Shown in pieces: positions 25,695-35,151 of a stretch of DNA of 64,000 nucleotides. The notes under the pieces were generated by a model that was not told the DNA's origin, made no database searches, and was given only the letters and a program-made list of their open reading frames with translations. The position numbers and the translations under genes were made by a program. The DNA comes from Blattabacterium cuenoti BPAA. Its GTDB lineage: Bacteria > Bacteroidota > Bacteroidia > Flavobacteriales > Blattabacteriaceae. Each line of letters begins with the position of its first letter. Positions within the stretch are counted from its first letter, which is position 1. Location of the stretch: positions 372,001-436,000 of the forward strand of contig NC_020510.1 of NCBI RefSeq assembly GCF_000348805.1, in the 5' to 3' direction.

Positions 25695-26087
25695 TTAAAC
25701 TCTTCTTCTTTTAGGGGGACGACAACCATTATGTGGTAAGGGGGTTATATCTTTGATTATTGTGACTGTAATTCCAGAATTACTCAAAGCTCGTATAGCA
25801 GCATCTCTTCCAGCTCCAGGGCCTTTAATTTTTACTTCCACTTTTTTGATCCCAGCATTTAATCCTTCTTTTGCTACATTTTCTGCTACCATTTGAGCCG
25901 CATATGGAGTATTTTTCTTAGATCCTCTAAAATTCATTTTTCCAGCAGAAGACCATGCAACTACATCACCTTTTTTATTTGTTAAGGTTATAATAATATT
26001 ATTAAAAGTAGCTTGAATATGAGCTTCTCCCAATGGATCTACCACTACTGATCTTTTTTTATTATTTCTCAATGATGATTTTACCAT
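25695..26087 (-). CDS. rpsK: 30S ribosomal protein S11
   Basis: S11 lies on the 30S platform near the E site. The 130 residues contain [35 protein letters not shown] [32 protein letters not shown] and the C-terminal [15 protein letters not shown]. Length is normal. The start is two bases after the rpsM stop. Confidence 0.98.
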   Translation of the reverse strand: MVKSSLRNNKKRSVVVDPLGEAHIQATFNNIIITLTNKKGDVVAWSSAGKMNFRGSKKNTPYAAQMVAENVAKEGLNAGIKKVEVKIKGPGAGRDAAIRALSNSGITVTIIKDITPLPHNGCRPPKRRRV

Positions 26088-26089
26088 AT

Positions 26090-26470
26090 TTATTTTGTGA
26101 CTTTTTTCTTATTCGCTACAGTTTTCTTTTTTCCTTTTCTAGTTCTACAATTATTTTTTGTTTTCTGACCTCTTAATGGCAAACTCTTTCTGTGTCTAGT
26201 TCCTATATAGCATCCTATATCCATAAGTCGTTTGATGTTAAGTTGTGTCTCAGATCTTAATTCTCCTTCAATTTTTATATAATCAGATATATACTTTCTA
26301 ATTTTACTGATTTCATCATCAGACCAATTTTCCACTTTTTTATTTTCGTCTATTCCAATAGAATAAAGTATTTTTTTTGATAGACTTTTCCCTATTCCAT
26401 ACAAATAAGTAAGACCAACAACTCCTCTTTTAGATCTTGGAAGATCTACTCCTGAAATTCTTACAGACAT
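26090..26470 (-). CDS. rpsM: 30S ribosomal protein S13
   Basis: S13 sits in the 30S head and contacts P-site tRNA and S19. The 126 residues start [20 protein letters not shown] and carry the helix-two-turn-helix ([11 protein letters not shown]) and [18 protein letters not shown], followed by a basic tail ([13 protein letters not shown]). It follows rpmJ by 26 nt. Confidence 0.98.
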   Translation of the reverse strand: MSVRISGVDLPRSKRGVVGLTYLYGIGKSLSKKILYSIGIDENKKVENWSDDEISKIRKYISDYIKIEGELRSETQLNIKRLMDIGCYIGTRHRKSLPLRGQKTKNNCRTRKGKKKTVANKKKVTK

Positions 26471-26496
26471 ATAACGTACTACTTACTTAATTTTAT

Positions 26497-26613
26497 TCAC
26501 CCTTGTCTTTGTTTAAATCTAGGATTTTTTTTGTTAATAATACGTAAATGTCTTTTTCTACGAACTATTTTACAATTATCAGTTCTTTTTTTTAAAGACG
26601 CTCTTGTTTTCAT
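26497..26613 (-). CDS. rpmJ: 50S ribosomal protein L36
   Basis: A 38-residue gene found by reading the gap between infA and rpsM: it begins [20 protein letters not shown] and ends PRFKQRQG before TGA. It matches the L36 pattern (KxRxSxKxxCxxCxxxRRxGxxxVICxxNPRHKQRQG), but only one cysteine of the zinc set (Cys14) remains, so this is the zinc-free form common in Bacteroidetes. The infA-rpmJ-rpsM order supports it. Confidence 0.95.
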   Translation of the reverse strand: MKTRASLKKRTDNCKIVRRKRHLRIINKKNPRFKQRQG

Positions 26614-26637
26614 AAAATAAAATTTAATTTGTATCAA

Positions 26638-26853
26638 TCAATATCTATAAGTTATTCTTCCTCTCTCTAAATCATAAGAGGACATTTCTAATCTCACTTT
26701 ATCTCCTGGTAGGATTTTTATGTAATGCATCCTCATTTTTCCTGAAATATGAGCCTTAACAATACATCCATTTTCTAATTCCACACGAAACATTGCATTT
26801 GGAGATGAATCGATAATAGTACCATCAACTTCAATATGCTTTTGTTTAGCCAT
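26638..26853 (-). CDS. infA: Translation initiation factor IF-1
   Basis: IF-1 binds the 30S A site during initiation. The 71-residue single OB-fold protein contains [42 protein letters not shown] and a C-terminal [12 protein letters not shown], all diagnostic. It lies between secY and rpmJ on the same strand, 42 nt from secY. Confidence 0.98.
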   Translation of the reverse strand: MAKQKHIEVDGTIIDSSPNAMFRVELENGCIVKAHISGKMRMHYIKILPGDKVRLEMSSYDLERGRITYRY

Positions 26854-26895
26854 AATACCAACAATTTGTTTATAATAATATACACAAAAAAATTA

Positions 26896-28284
26896 TTATT
26901 TGGTATATTTATTACTACGATATTTCATCATCATTAATCCATCATAATGATAATTTAAAAGATATATATTCACTTGTTGTGATATATCTAAAATCACTCC
27001 TACTACAATTAATAATGATGTCCCTCCATAAAATAATGCAAAACTTTGAGTAAATCCTATACGAAAAACTATGGATGGTAATATCGCGATTATTGCCAAT
27101 AAAACAGCACCAGGTAATGTTATTATTGATAAAATACGATCTATATATTCAGCAGTTTCTTTTCCAGGTTTAATCCTAGGAATATGACCTCCATTTCTTT
27201 TTAAATCATCAGCCATTTGATTTACTGGAATAGCAATTGCTGTATAAAAAAAAGTAAAAATTATAACTAATATGAAAATAGTTAAATTATACCATAAACC
27301 ATAAATATCTTGAAAAAGATGAAAAAAATTCTTAATATTTATGTTTTTCACATGGTCAGAAAAGGTTAATGGAAATAACATAATAGCTTGAGAAAATATG
27401 ATAGGCATAACACCAGCCGATGTCATTTTGAGTGGTATATATTGATGTTTTTTATGAAAAAACTGAGAATCTAAATCTAATCCCAAAGATTTATAATGAG
27501 AAACGTATTGTACTGGTATTTTTCTAATTGCTTGAATAATTATGACAGAAAATAAAATGACCAATAACCATAATAGAAATTCAAAAAATAAAACGATTAA
27601 TCCTCCATTTCCAATTTCTAATTTTCTAAAAACTTCTTTACTTATAGCATCTGGAAAACGTGCTATGATTCCAGACATAATAATTAAGGATATTCCATTT
27701 CCTATTCCTTTGTCTGTAATTTTATCTCCCAACCACATAGTAAATAAAGTTCCTGAAGTTAAAATCATTACCCCTATAATCCAAAACATACTTTTTCCAT
27801 AAAAAGTATTTAAATCGATTAAATAAGTAGTTCTAGAAGAAGAAAAAGGAATAAATTGCTGAGTGAAAGAAATAAGATATACAGGTGCTTGAATGAAGCA
27901 TATACCTACAGTTATCCATCTAGTAATAAAACTAATTTGTTTTCTTCCGCTTTCTCCATCCCTTTGCAATTTTTGTAAATAAGGAATAATTATGCACATT
28001 AATTGTATTATAATAGAAGCAGATATATAAGGCATGATACCTAAAGCAAAAACAGATGCGCGATTGAAAGCTCCTCCTGTAAAAGAGGACAAAATTTGCA
28101 TTAATCCTTTAGAACCTGAATGGAATTTTTCTATGAAATCGCTAATCCCTAAAGGATTAACTCCTGGAATAGGAATATAGGCTCCAAAACGATATACTAG
28201 TAATAAACCTAAAGTTATTCCTATTTTTTTTCGCAATTCTTTGACATTCCAAATATTGAAAAAAGCTATAATAAAATTATCCAT
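26896..28284 (-). CDS. secY: Preprotein translocase subunit SecY
   Basis: The channel subunit of the Sec translocon. The 462-residue protein has ten predicted helices. Conserved parts are YRFGAYIPIPGVNP in TM1, the plug region with LSSFTGGAFNRASVFALGIMPYI, GNGISLIIMSGI and the cytosolic loops IPVQYVSHYK and QMADDLKRNGGHIPRIKPG that bind SecA and ribosome. It follows rplO by five bases. Confidence 0.97.
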   Translation of the reverse strand: MDNFIIAFFNIWNVKELRKKIGITLGLLLVYRFGAYIPIPGVNPLGISDFIEKFHSGSKGLMQILSSFTGGAFNRASVFALGIMPYISASIIIQLMCIIIPYLQKLQRDGESGRKQISFITRWITVGICFIQAPVYLISFTQQFIPFSSSRTTYLIDLNTFYGKSMFWIIGVMILTSGTLFTMWLGDKITDKGIGNGISLIIMSGIIARFPDAISKEVFRKLEIGNGGLIVLFFEFLLWLLVILFSVIIIQAIRKIPVQYVSHYKSLGLDLDSQFFHKKHQYIPLKMTSAGVMPIIFSQAIMLFPLTFSDHVKNINIKNFFHLFQDIYGLWYNLTIFILVIIFTFFYTAIAIPVNQMADDLKRNGGHIPRIKPGKETAEYIDRILSIITLPGAVLLAIIAILPSIVFRIGFTQSFALFYGGTSLLIVVGVILDISQQVNIYLLNYHYDGLMMMKYRSNKYTK

Positions 28285-28289
28285 AGTAA

Positions 28290-28769
28290 TTATTTCATAA
28301 ATATGGCTTTTCCTCCTATTTTTTTTATGGAAAATAAAGCTTTTTTGCTAAACTGATTTGCATGTATACTTAATGAAGTAAGAAGTTTCCCTCTTCCTAA
28401 AATTTTAACAAAATCGTTTTTTCTAACTAAATTATTTTTTAAATAAAATTCTTTATTGATAATGTTTTTTTCTTGTTCTTGAGAAATTTTATTAATACAA
28501 TTTTGAATTGTATCTAAATTAATTCCAACAATTTTTTTTTTAATATTTCTTTTAAATCCAAATTTTGGTATTCTTCTTTGAATAGGCATCTGTCCCCCTT
28601 CAAATCCTTTTTTTTTAGAAAAACCGGATCTAGATTTTGCTCCTTTATGACCTCTACCACAAGTACCTCCCTTTCCTGAACCTTGTCCCCTTCCCAATCT
28701 TAATTTTCCTTTTTTAGATCCCTTATTTGGATGTAAATGATTGATTTTGAAATAAAATTCATCCATCAT
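28290..28769 (-). CDS. rplO: 50S ribosomal protein L15
   Basis: L15 bridges domains of 23S rRNA. The 159 residues include the glycine-rich [27 protein letters not shown] and [17 protein letters not shown], then a C-terminal globular part. Two tandem ATGs (28769 and 28766) both overlap the 3' end of rpsE by up to 11 bases. In relatives rpmD (L30) sits between rpsE and rplO; no room remains for it here. Confidence 0.97.
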   Translation of the reverse strand: MMDEFYFKINHLHPNKGSKKGKLRLGRGQGSGKGGTCGRGHKGAKSRSGFSKKKGFEGGQMPIQRRIPKFGFKRNIKKKIVGINLDTIQNCINKISQEQEKNIINKEFYLKNNLVRKNDFVKILGRGKLLTSLSIHANQFSKKALFSIKKIGGKAIFMK

Positions 28770-29268
28770 ACACTTGTTTTGTAGTAATTCCTCTTTGTTT
28801 TGCTATAATATAAACATCTCTCATATAGCTTAATGCTTTAATTGTCGCTTTTATAACATTATGATGATTAGAAGACCCTTTAGATTTGGATAAAACATTT
28901 CTTAATCCTGCCGCTTCAAGAACCGCTCTTATAGGACCTCCAGCTATTATTCCTGTCCCATCAGAAGCTGGTTTAATAAGAATACGTGCTCCTCCATATT
29001 TAGACTCCTGTTCATGAGGAACAGTTCCATTAGAAAGATATACCTTACAAAGATTTCTTTTTGCTTGTTCCCCAGCCTTATGAATAGCATCAGGAGCTTC
29101 TTTAGATTTTCCAAAACCATAACCTACTATTCCATTTTCATTTCCTTTAATAACAATAGCACTAAAACTAAAATATCTTCTTCCTTTAGTAACTTTACAA
29201 ACCCTTGTTACTCCAACTAGCTTTTCTTTTAATTCTAATCCCGTATATTTTATTCTTTTTTCATACAT
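28759..29268 (-). CDS. rpsE: 30S ribosomal protein S5
   Basis: S5 is at the mRNA entry site and affects decoding fidelity. The 169 residues have the dsRNA-binding-like core [36 protein letters not shown], and [35 protein letters not shown] sequence in its second half. Length is normal for Bacteroidetes. Its 3' end overlaps rplO. Confidence 0.98.
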   Translation of the reverse strand: MYEKRIKYTGLELKEKLVGVTRVCKVTKGRRYFSFSAIVIKGNENGIVGYGFGKSKEAPDAIHKAGEQAKRNLCKVYLSNGTVPHEQESKYGGARILIKPASDGTGIIAGGPIRAVLEAAGLRNVLSKSKGSSNHHNVIKATIKALSYMRDVYIIAKQRGITTKQVYDG

Positions 29269-29272
29269 AATT

Positions 29273-29595
29273 TTAAAATTCTAAACCCATTTCTCTGATT
29301 CCCTCAGCTAAAGATTTAATCCGACCATGATATAAATACTTTCCTTTGTCAAATACTAATTTTTGGATTTTCAATTTTTTTGCTCTATTTCCCAATAATT
29401 TTCCAACTTCATGAGCTAATTCGGTTTTATTTTTTTTATATTTATGAAATATCCCTTCTCTTGAAGAAGATGAAACTAAAGTAGTTCCACATAAATCATC
29501 TATAATTTGTACATATATTTCTTTATTACTTCTAAAAACGGAAATTCTCGGTCTATTCGAATTTCCAAAAATTTTTTTTAATTTTTTTTTTTCAT
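29273..29595 (-). CDS. rplR: 50S ribosomal protein L18, frame one base short at an A11 tract
   Basis: L18 carries 5S rRNA to the central protuberance. Between rplF and rpsE the minus strand encodes [34 protein letters not shown], and [19 protein letters not shown] ending MGLEF, clearly L18. The only ATG (29593-29595) is followed by A11 and reads MKKKN-stop; one added A gives a 107-residue L18. The body frame has TAA just upstream and no ATG, GTG or TTG before it. The N-terminal arm is also about 11 residues shorter than in relatives. Slippage during transcription could restore the frame; a homopolymer sequencing error is the main alternative. Confidence 0.88.
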
Positions 29596-29608
29596 TTTAA
29601 AATTATTT

Positions 29609-30154
29609 TTAAGCGGATTTTCCTGTTTTTCTTCTAACTTCTTCTCCAAAATATCTGATTCCTTTTCCTTTATAGGGTTCCGGTTCTCTGAAAGATCTAA
29701 TTTTTGCCGCTATTATACCTAACAATTGTTTGTCATAAGATTTTAAAATAATAATGGAATTTTTTCCTTTTTCAGTTTGAATTTCTACATTTATTTCTTT
29801 AGGAAGTTGCATCATAATATTATGAGAAAAACCTAAATTTAAATCTAAAATTCCTCCATTATAATAAGCTCTATATCCAATTCCTACTAATTCCAGTTTT
29901 TTTTGAAACCCTTTTGAAACTCCTGTAATCATATTTTTAATTAACACATGGTATAATCCATGCAAAGATTTAGATCTTTTATCTTCTTGATTCCTAATAA
30001 TTAATAATTGATCTTGATCTAAATTCAATTGAAATTCTTTTGAAATTTTCTGACTTAATTTCCCCAAAAATCCTGTTACGAATATTTCGTGATCAATTAT
30101 TTTTAAATTTACATTTTTAGGAATAAAAATAGGTTTTTTTCCAATTCTAGACAT
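29609..30154 (-). CDS. rplF: 50S ribosomal protein L6
   Basis: L6 sits at the base of the L7/L12 stalk near the sarcin-ricin loop. The 181 residues start MSRIGKKPIFIPKNV and show the two-fold L6 repeat with a C-terminal PYKGKGIRYFGEEVRRKTGKSA signature. It follows rpsH by 20 nt, and its stop is 13 nt before the damaged rplR start. Confidence 0.98.
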   Translation of the reverse strand: MSRIGKKPIFIPKNVNLKIIDHEIFVTGFLGKLSQKISKEFQLNLDQDQLLIIRNQEDKRSKSLHGLYHVLIKNMITGVSKGFQKKLELVGIGYRAYYNGGILDLNLGFSHNIMMQLPKEINVEIQTEKGKNSIIILKSYDKQLLGIIAAKIRSFREPEPYKGKGIRYFGEEVRRKTGKSA

Positions 30155-30174
30155 TTCTTAATTTTGTTTACCAA

Positions 30175-30558
30175 TCAATATACATAACATAATATTTCTC
30201 CTCCTATTTTTTTCTTTTTTGCTTGTTTATCTGTAATAATTCCACTAGAAGTGGAAATAATAGCAATCCCTAACCCATTCAACACTCTAGGTATATTCTT
30301 ATATTTACAATATTTTCTTAATCCTGGTTTACTAATTCTAATAATCTCCTGAATAACAGAAACATTTTCTTTATAATATTTTAAAGCTATTTTAATTGTT
30401 TTTTTATCTTCTTCTATTTTATAATCTAGAATATATCCATTTTCTAATAATACACGAACAATTTCTTTTTTTATGTTAGAAAACGGAACTTCAAGAAGTT
30501 TATGTTTTACAAAACTAGCATTTCGAACCCTAGTTAAAAAATCAGCTATTACATCCAT
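30175..30558 (-). CDS. rpsH: 30S ribosomal protein S8
   Basis: S8 binds helix 21 of 16S rRNA and organises the central domain. The 127 residues begin [19 protein letters not shown] and contain [39 protein letters not shown] sequence with the conserved STSSG loop, ending EILCYVY. In many bacteria S8 autoregulates the spc operon; no such site was checked here. Confidence 0.98.
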   Translation of the reverse strand: MDVIADFLTRVRNASFVKHKLLEVPFSNIKKEIVRVLLENGYILDYKIEEDKKTIKIALKYYKENVSVIQEIIRISKPGLRKYCKYKNIPRVLNGLGIAIISTSSGIITDKQAKKKKIGGEILCYVY

Positions 30559-30573
30559 AATACATATTTTTCG

Positions 30574-30843
30574 TTACCAACTTGCTTTTTTGACTCCAGG
30601 AATAAGTCCTTGAGAAACCAAATTTCTAAAAACAATACGAGATATTCCAAACTGACGCATATATCCTCTACATCTACCAGTAATAGAACATCTGTTTCTT
30701 AATCGAACAGGAGAAGCATCTCTAGGCAATTTTTGCAATAATTCATAATTTCCAGCCTTTTTCAAGGCTTTTCTTTTATTTGCATATTTTAAAACCATTT
30801 TTTCTCTTTTCCTTTGTCTTGCTTTAACAGATTCTTTAGCCAT
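30574..30843 (-). CDS. rpsN: 30S ribosomal protein S14
   Basis: S14 is in the 30S head. I start it at the ATG at 30843 ([17 protein letters not shown]), giving 89 residues, the usual Bacteroidetes length; a longer open frame to 30921 lies inside rplE and has no family similarity. [24 protein letters not shown] is the S14 signature, read here as [18 protein letters not shown]. Only two cysteines are present, so this is the zinc-free type. It overlaps the end of rplE by eight bases. Confidence 0.97.
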   Translation of the reverse strand: MAKESVKARQRKREKMVLKYANKRKALKKAGNYELLQKLPRDASPVRLRNRCSITGRCRGYMRQFGISRIVFRNLVSQGLIPGVKKASW

Positions 30844-31396
30844 TTTTATTTTTTTTAAAAGGAATTCCAAACAAAGATAAAAGACTTTTAGCTTCTTCAT
30901 TTTTTTTTGTAGAAGTAACAAATGTTATATTCATACCCATATTTTTTTTAATTTTATCAATATTTATTTCAGGATAAATCACTTGTTCTATAATTCCCAT
31001 ATTATAATTTCCATAATTATCAAAACTACTTTTTTTCATTCCATTAAAATCCCTCACCCTAGGTAAAGAAACAACAATAAGTCTCTCCAAAAATTCATAC
31101 ATTTTTATTCTTCTCAAAGTTACTTTGACTCCTATCGGCATCCCTTTTCTAAGTTTGAATCCTGATTCATCATGTTTAGAATAACAAAAAATAGCTTTTT
31201 GTCCTGTAATACTTGTTATTTCATTCATAGAATGATCTATAATTTTTTTATCAAAAACAGACGAACCAACTCCTTGATGAATAACTATTTTTTCTAATCT
31301 AGGAACTTCCATAACAGAACGATATTCAAACTTCTTTATCAAAATAGGAACTATTTTTTCTTTGTAAAGTTTTTGCAATTTAGATTGATAAATCAT
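30836..31396 (-). CDS. rplE: 50S ribosomal protein L5
   Basis: L5 binds 5S rRNA with L18 and contacts P-site tRNA. The 186 residues show [41 protein letters not shown] in its two conserved segments, [10 protein letters not shown] and YPEINIDKI. Length is normal. It starts eight bases after the shortened rplX. Confidence 0.98.
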   Translation of the reverse strand: MIYQSKLQKLYKEKIVPILIKKFEYRSVMEVPRLEKIVIHQGVGSSVFDKKIIDHSMNEITSITGQKAIFCYSKHDESGFKLRKGMPIGVKVTLRRIKMYEFLERLIVVSLPRVRDFNGMKKSSFDNYGNYNMGIIEQVIYPEINIDKIKKNMGMNITFVTSTKKNEEAKSLLSLFGIPFKKNKNG

Positions 31397-31404
31397 CTTC
31401 GATT

Positions 31405-31629
31405 CTAATTAATTTTTTTCAAATTAGATAAATGTATGGGAGCTTCTTTTTCTATAATTCCACCTTTAGGTTTTTTTGGAGAGGGTTTAGTATGTCTTTT
31501 AATCATATTTATTCCACGTATAATAGCCTTGTTTTTTTTTGAAAAAATTTTAACAATTATACCTTCAGTTCCCTTATAATTTCCTGATAGAACCAATATT
31601 TTGTCTTCTCTTTTTATTTTTCTTTTCAT
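31405..31629 (-). CDS. rplX: 50S ribosomal protein L24, C-terminally short
   Basis: L24 is an early 50S assembly protein with a KOW domain. The frame has KREDKILVLSGNYKGTEGIIVKI (KOW) and HTKPSPKKPKGGIIEKEAPIHLSN, then stops after KKIN at 74 residues. Flavobacterial L24 usually has about 103, so roughly the last 30 residues are gone. Only eight bases separate the TAG from the rplE start, so the missing part is not hidden in another frame. Confidence 0.95.
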   Translation of the reverse strand: MKRKIKREDKILVLSGNYKGTEGIIVKIFSKKNKAIIRGINMIKRHTKPSPKKPKGGIIEKEAPIHLSNLKKIN

Positions 31630-31641
31630 GTAAAAACATTT

Positions 31642-32013
31642 TTATAAAACTTCTTGTGCTAAAGAAACAATTTTCATATATTCTTTTTCTCTAAGTTCTC
31701 TTGCTACTGGACCAAACACTCTTGTTCCCATTATTTCTCCAGAAGCATTAATTAACACACAAGCATTATCATCAAAACTTATATAAGATCCATCTTTCCT
31801 TCTAGTTCTATTTTTTGTCCTGATCAATACAGCTTTACAAACTTGTCCTTTTTTTACTATACTTCCTCCAGAAACAGCAACTTTTACAGTAACTACAACA
31901 GTATCACCCAATGAAGCATATCTTCTTCTAGTTCCACCTAACACCCTAATAATTAAAACTTCCTTAGCTCCTGTATTATCCGATACTTTACATCTAGATT
32001 CTTGTTGCAACAT
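31642..32013 (-). CDS. rplN: 50S ribosomal protein L14
   Basis: L14 contacts 16S rRNA in an intersubunit bridge. I take the ATG at 32013 ([18 protein letters not shown], 123 residues) because it aligns with the family start. Upstream ATG 32016 and TTG 32019 are in frame but overlap the rpsQ stop. Conserved parts are [27 protein letters not shown] and [14 protein letters not shown]. Confidence 0.97.
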   Translation of the reverse strand: MLQQESRCKVSDNTGAKEVLIIRVLGGTRRRYASLGDTVVVTVKVAVSGGSIVKKGQVCKAVLIRTKNRTRRKDGSYISFDDNACVLINASGEIMGTRVFGPVARELREKEYMKIVSLAQEVL

Positions 32014-32015
32014 CA

Positions 32016-32291
32016 TCAATCAGATTTTTTCAATATAGAAACTAATCTCCAAGACTTTCTTTTACTCACAGGACGTATTTCCATAATATTTACTTTATCT
32101 CCATTTTTAGATATATTTTTTTCATCATGAACCATATATTTTTTTTTCTTTGTAACACTTTTTCCATAGTATCTATGTTTTACTTTCTTAATTTCATATA
32201 CAACAACAGTTTTATTCATTTTATCACTTATAACTATTCCTTGTCTTTGTTTTCGAGTATTTCTAATTTTTTTCTCAGATTGAGATATCAT
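32016..32291 (-). CDS. rpsQ: 30S ribosomal protein S17
   Basis: S17 is a primary binder of the 16S rRNA 5' domain. The 91-residue OB-fold protein has [19 protein letters not shown], the bKHxxYGK-like [20 protein letters not shown] and a C-terminal [15 protein letters not shown]. Its start overlaps the rpmC stop by four bases. Confidence 0.98.
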   Translation of the reverse strand: MISQSEKKIRNTRKQRQGIVISDKMNKTVVVYEIKKVKHRYYGKSVTKKKKYMVHDEKNISKNGDKVNIMEIRPVSKRKSWRLVSILKKSD

Positions 32292-32476
32292 TGGTTTATT
32301 TTATTATATTCTGTTTTTAATTTAGCAATGTTTCTTCTAAGAAATCTAATTTTCATAGGATTTTTTAATGTTTTGATATGATGGTAAAATTTCATATTTT
32401 GATAATCTTTTTGATATTGTTTAATTTTTTTCATCAAATCATGAATTGGAATTTTATTTGTATTTAAATTATTCAT
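32288..32476 (-). CDS. rpmC: 50S ribosomal protein L29
   Basis: L29 is a two-helix protein at the tunnel exit that helps form the docking site for SRP and trigger factor. The 62 residues fit this fold: a first helix around [21 protein letters not shown] and the conserved [20 protein letters not shown]. It overlaps rplP and rpsQ by four bases on either side. Confidence 0.95.
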   Translation of the reverse strand: MNNLNTNKIPIHDLMKKIKQYQKDYQNMKFYHHIKTLKNPMKIRFLRRNIAKLKTEYNKINQ

Positions 32477-32892
32477 AATTTTATTTCATGAGAAAAAACA
32501 AATTTTACTTTTATAGGAAGTTTCTGAGCAGCTAACCTTAATGCTTCTTTAGCTATATTCATTTCTACTCCATCTATTTCAAATAATATTCTACCAGGTT
32601 TAACTACAGCTACCCAAAATTCAACAGGCCCTTTTCCTTTTCCCATACGTACTTCCTGTGGTTTTTTTGTAGCAGGTTTATCAGGAAAAATGTTAATCCA
32701 TAATTTTCCTTCTCTTTTCATATATCTTGTAGCAGCGACTCTTGATGCCTCTAATTGTCTAGAAGTAATCCAAGATCCTTCTAAAGCTTTAACCCCATAT
32801 AAACCTCTAGAAAGAAGAAAACCTTTTTTAGCATTCCCACGAATTCTTCCTTTTTGTTTCTTTTTATATTTTGTTTTTTTTGGTTGTAACAT
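32473..32892 (-). CDS. rplP: 50S ribosomal protein L16
   Basis: L16 lies by the A site and peptidyl transferase centre. The 139 residues begin [19 protein letters not shown] and show [40 protein letters not shown] and [18 protein letters not shown], all typical L16. Length is normal. Confidence 0.98.
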   Translation of the reverse strand: MLQPKKTKYKKKQKGRIRGNAKKGFLLSRGLYGVKALEGSWITSRQLEASRVAATRYMKREGKLWINIFPDKPATKKPQEVRMGKGKGPVEFWVAVVKPGRILFEIDGVEMNIAKEALRLAAQKLPIKVKFVFSHEIKL

Positions 32893-32934
32893 ATATCAAA
32901 TACTTAATACTTACATATGTTAAGGTATGAAGAC

Positions 32935-33639
32935 TTATTTATTTTTTTTTCTGTTCATGTAAGAAAATCTATGACTTCTTTGTCTTTTTTGAGTTTCTAA
33001 TAATGGAGTCAATTCTCTTTTTCCATATATTTCTCCTTTCATTATCCATACTTTAATCCCTATACTTCCATAAACAGTATGAGCTACTGCCATATGATAA
33101 TCTACATCAGCACGAAAAGTTCCAAGAGAAATTCTTCCTTCTTTGTAAGTTTCACATCTTGCCATTTCTGAACCATTAAGTCTTCCAGAAATTTGAATTT
33201 TTATACCTTGAGCATTCATTCTTATAGCAGAAAGAACAAATAATTTAATTGCTTTCTTATAAGAAATACGATTTTCAAGTTGTCTAACCAAACCTTTCGC
33301 AATTAATGGAGCATCTAATTCAGGACGTTTTACTTCAGAAATATTGATTTGTATTTCTTTTTTAGTGAGTTTTTTTAATTCTTTTCTTACTGTATCTACT
33401 TCATCTCCTCTTTTTCCTATTACAAGAGCTGGTCTTGATGTTCTAATCGTTATTGTTATAAATTTTAAAGTTCTTTCTATAAAAATACGGGATACTATTC
33501 CTTTTGGAAATCTAGCTTCTATATATCTTCTTACTTTAAAATCTTCCTGTATTCTGTCTTTGTAATTATTACACCAACTAGATTGCCATCCTGTTATAAT
33601 TCCCAAACGATTAACAATTGGATTTGTTTTTTGTCCCAT
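32935..33639 (-). CDS. rpsC: 30S ribosomal protein S3
   Basis: S3 lines the mRNA entry channel. The 234 residues begin [20 protein letters not shown], followed by a KH domain ([20 protein letters not shown], with the GxxG loop as GKRGDE) and the C-terminal domain with [18 protein letters not shown] and [16 protein letters not shown]. It is slightly shorter at the C-terminus than the roughly 248 residues common in free-living relatives. Confidence 0.98.
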   Translation of the reverse strand: MGQKTNPIVNRLGIITGWQSSWCNNYKDRIQEDFKVRRYIEARFPKGIVSRIFIERTLKFITITIRTSRPALVIGKRGDEVDTVRKELKKLTKKEIQINISEVKRPELDAPLIAKGLVRQLENRISYKKAIKLFVLSAIRMNAQGIKIQISGRLNGSEMARCETYKEGRISLGTFRADVDYHMAVAHTVYGSIGIKVWIMKGEIYGKRELTPLLETQKRQRSHRFSYMNRKKNK

Positions 33640-33645
33640 AAAAAA

Positions 33646-34017
33646 TTATATTTCTTTTTTTTTGTCTAAAAAAACTATGATATTACTTGATCTTTTTCTT
33701 ATTCTATGTCCTCTTCCTTGAGGAATAGGACGTAGTCTTTTTAGGGTTTTACCTTGATTTACTCTAATTTCTTTTATATATAAAAATTCTCTATGATCAG
33801 AATTATATTGATGATGCTTTATTTTCCAGTTAGATAACAAAGAAAAAAGTAATTTTTTGAAAATTAAAGAAATTTTTCTTTTTTTACTATAAGTTAAAAG
33901 ATCCAAAGCTAGATAAATTTCTTTATTTTTAATTAAATTTGCTATCAATCTCATTTTCCTAGGAGAGTTTCTTATTCCATTCAAAGAAGCTGAAACTATG
34001 TTTGTTTCCTGTTTCAT
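33646..34017 (-). CDS. rplV: 50S ribosomal protein L22
   Basis: L22 lines the exit tunnel. The 123 residues have NSPRKMRLIANLIKNKEI at the start, a beta-hairpin region with NQGKTLKRLRPIPQGRGHRIRKRSSNIIVFL near the C-terminus, the part that reaches the tunnel. The conserved RAxGRAxxIxKRxSHI motif appears as RPIPQGRGHRIRKRSSNI. It precedes rpsC by six bases. Confidence 0.96.
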   Translation of the reverse strand: MKQETNIVSASLNGIRNSPRKMRLIANLIKNKEIYLALDLLTYSKKRKISLIFKKLLFSLLSNWKIKHHQYNSDHREFLYIKEIRVNQGKTLKRLRPIPQGRGHRIRKRSSNIIVFLDKKKEI

Positions 34018-34023
34018 ATTTTC

Positions 34024-34311
34024 CTAATTTTTTGTTGTTTTCAACTTATTTTTGGATCCTGCATGTCCTCTAAAAACACGGGTAGGAGCAAATTCTCCAA
34101 GCTTATGACCAATCATATTTTCCGTAATATATACATTGATAAATTGTTTTCCATTATGAACAGAAAAAGTTTGTCCGACAAAATCGGGTAAAATTGTGGA
34201 AGGCCTAGACCAAGTTTTTATTATTGTTTTTTTATCTAATTTTAGATTGTTCAATACTTTTTTATGTAATTTGTGAGAAACAAATGGGCCTTTTTTCAAA
34301 GATCTTGCCAT
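34024..34311 (-). CDS. rpsS: 30S ribosomal protein S19
   Basis: S19 is in the 30S head, partnered with S13. The 95 residues start [19 protein letters not shown], continue [22 protein letters not shown] and [20 protein letters not shown], an almost textbook S19. It follows rplB by 12 nt. Confidence 0.98.
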   Translation of the reverse strand: MARSLKKGPFVSHKLHKKVLNNLKLDKKTIIKTWSRPSTILPDFVGQTFSVHNGKQFINVYITENMIGHKLGEFAPTRVFRGHAGSKNKLKTTKN

Positions 34312-34323
34312 GATTGTAAATGT

Positions 34324-35151
34324 TTATTTCCTTCTTTTTTGTAAAATATATTTATTAGAATATCGTTTTTTAGAACGAGTTCTAAATCCTTTAGCGGGTT
34401 TTCCTTTTCTATTTCTAGGTATTCCTCCAGAAGCCTTTCCTTCTCCTCCTCCCATTGGATGATCTACAGGATTCATAGCAACACCCCTTGTTCTAGGTCT
34501 CCTTCCTATGTGTCTTTTTCTTCCAGCTTTTCCAAATGTTTCTAACTGATGATCAGGATTAGAAACAATTCCAATTGTAGCCATACAAGTAACCATGATC
34601 ATTCTAACTTCTCCAGAAGGAAGTTTAATTGTCGCATATTTTTCATCTTTTGCAAATAATTGAGCAAAAGATCCAGCACTTCTTGCTATTTTAGCACCTT
34701 GTCCTGGTTTAAGTTCTATACAAGATATATTGGTCCCTAAAGGGATTTCACTTAAAAAAGTAGAATTTCCTATGTTAAAAGATATATTTTTTCCGGAAAT
34801 TACTTTTTCTCCTATTTTGAATCCTTCCATTGATACAATATACCTTTTTTCTCCATCCTTATAATGAAGTAAAGATATAAAACAAGACCGATTGGGATCA
34901 TATTCTATAGATTTTATAATAGCAGAAATCCCAAATTTTTTTCTTTTAAAATCTATTTTTCTATATTTTTTTTTATGTCCACCACCAACATAACGCATGG
35001 TCATACGACCTACATTGTTTCTACCTCCAGATTTACACTTTCCTTTTACTAAAGTTTTTTCGGAATTAAATTTTGTAGTAAGTTGATCAAAACAATTTAC
35101 AATTCTAAAACGTTGACCAGGTGTTATAGGTTTTAACTTTTTTATTGACAT
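34324..35151 (-). CDS. rplB: 50S ribosomal protein L2
   Basis: L2 is essential for subunit joining and peptidyl transfer. The 275 residues show [42 protein letters not shown] and the C-terminal [17 protein letters not shown] with the conserved histidine (VDHPMGGG). The start shares one base with the rplW stop (TAATG). Confidence 0.98.
   Translation of the reverse strand: MSIKKLKPITPGQRFRIVNCFDQLTTKFNSEKTLVKGKCKSGGRNNVGRMTMRYVGGGHKKKYRKIDFKRKKFGISAIIKSIEYDPNRSCFISLLHYKDGEKRYIVSMEGFKIGEKVISGKNISFNIGNSTFLSEIPLGTNISCIELKPGQGAKIARSAGSFAQLFAKDEKYATIKLPSGEVRMIMVTCMATIGIVSNPDHQLETFGKAGRKRHIGRRPRTRGVAMNPVDHPMGGGEGKASGGIPRNRKGKPAKGFRTRSKKRYSNKYILQKRRK

Noticed and set aside
30844..30921. N-terminal extension of S14
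   Set aside because: Lies inside rplE in another frame and is unlike S14; MAKESVKA at 30843 aligns with the family start.
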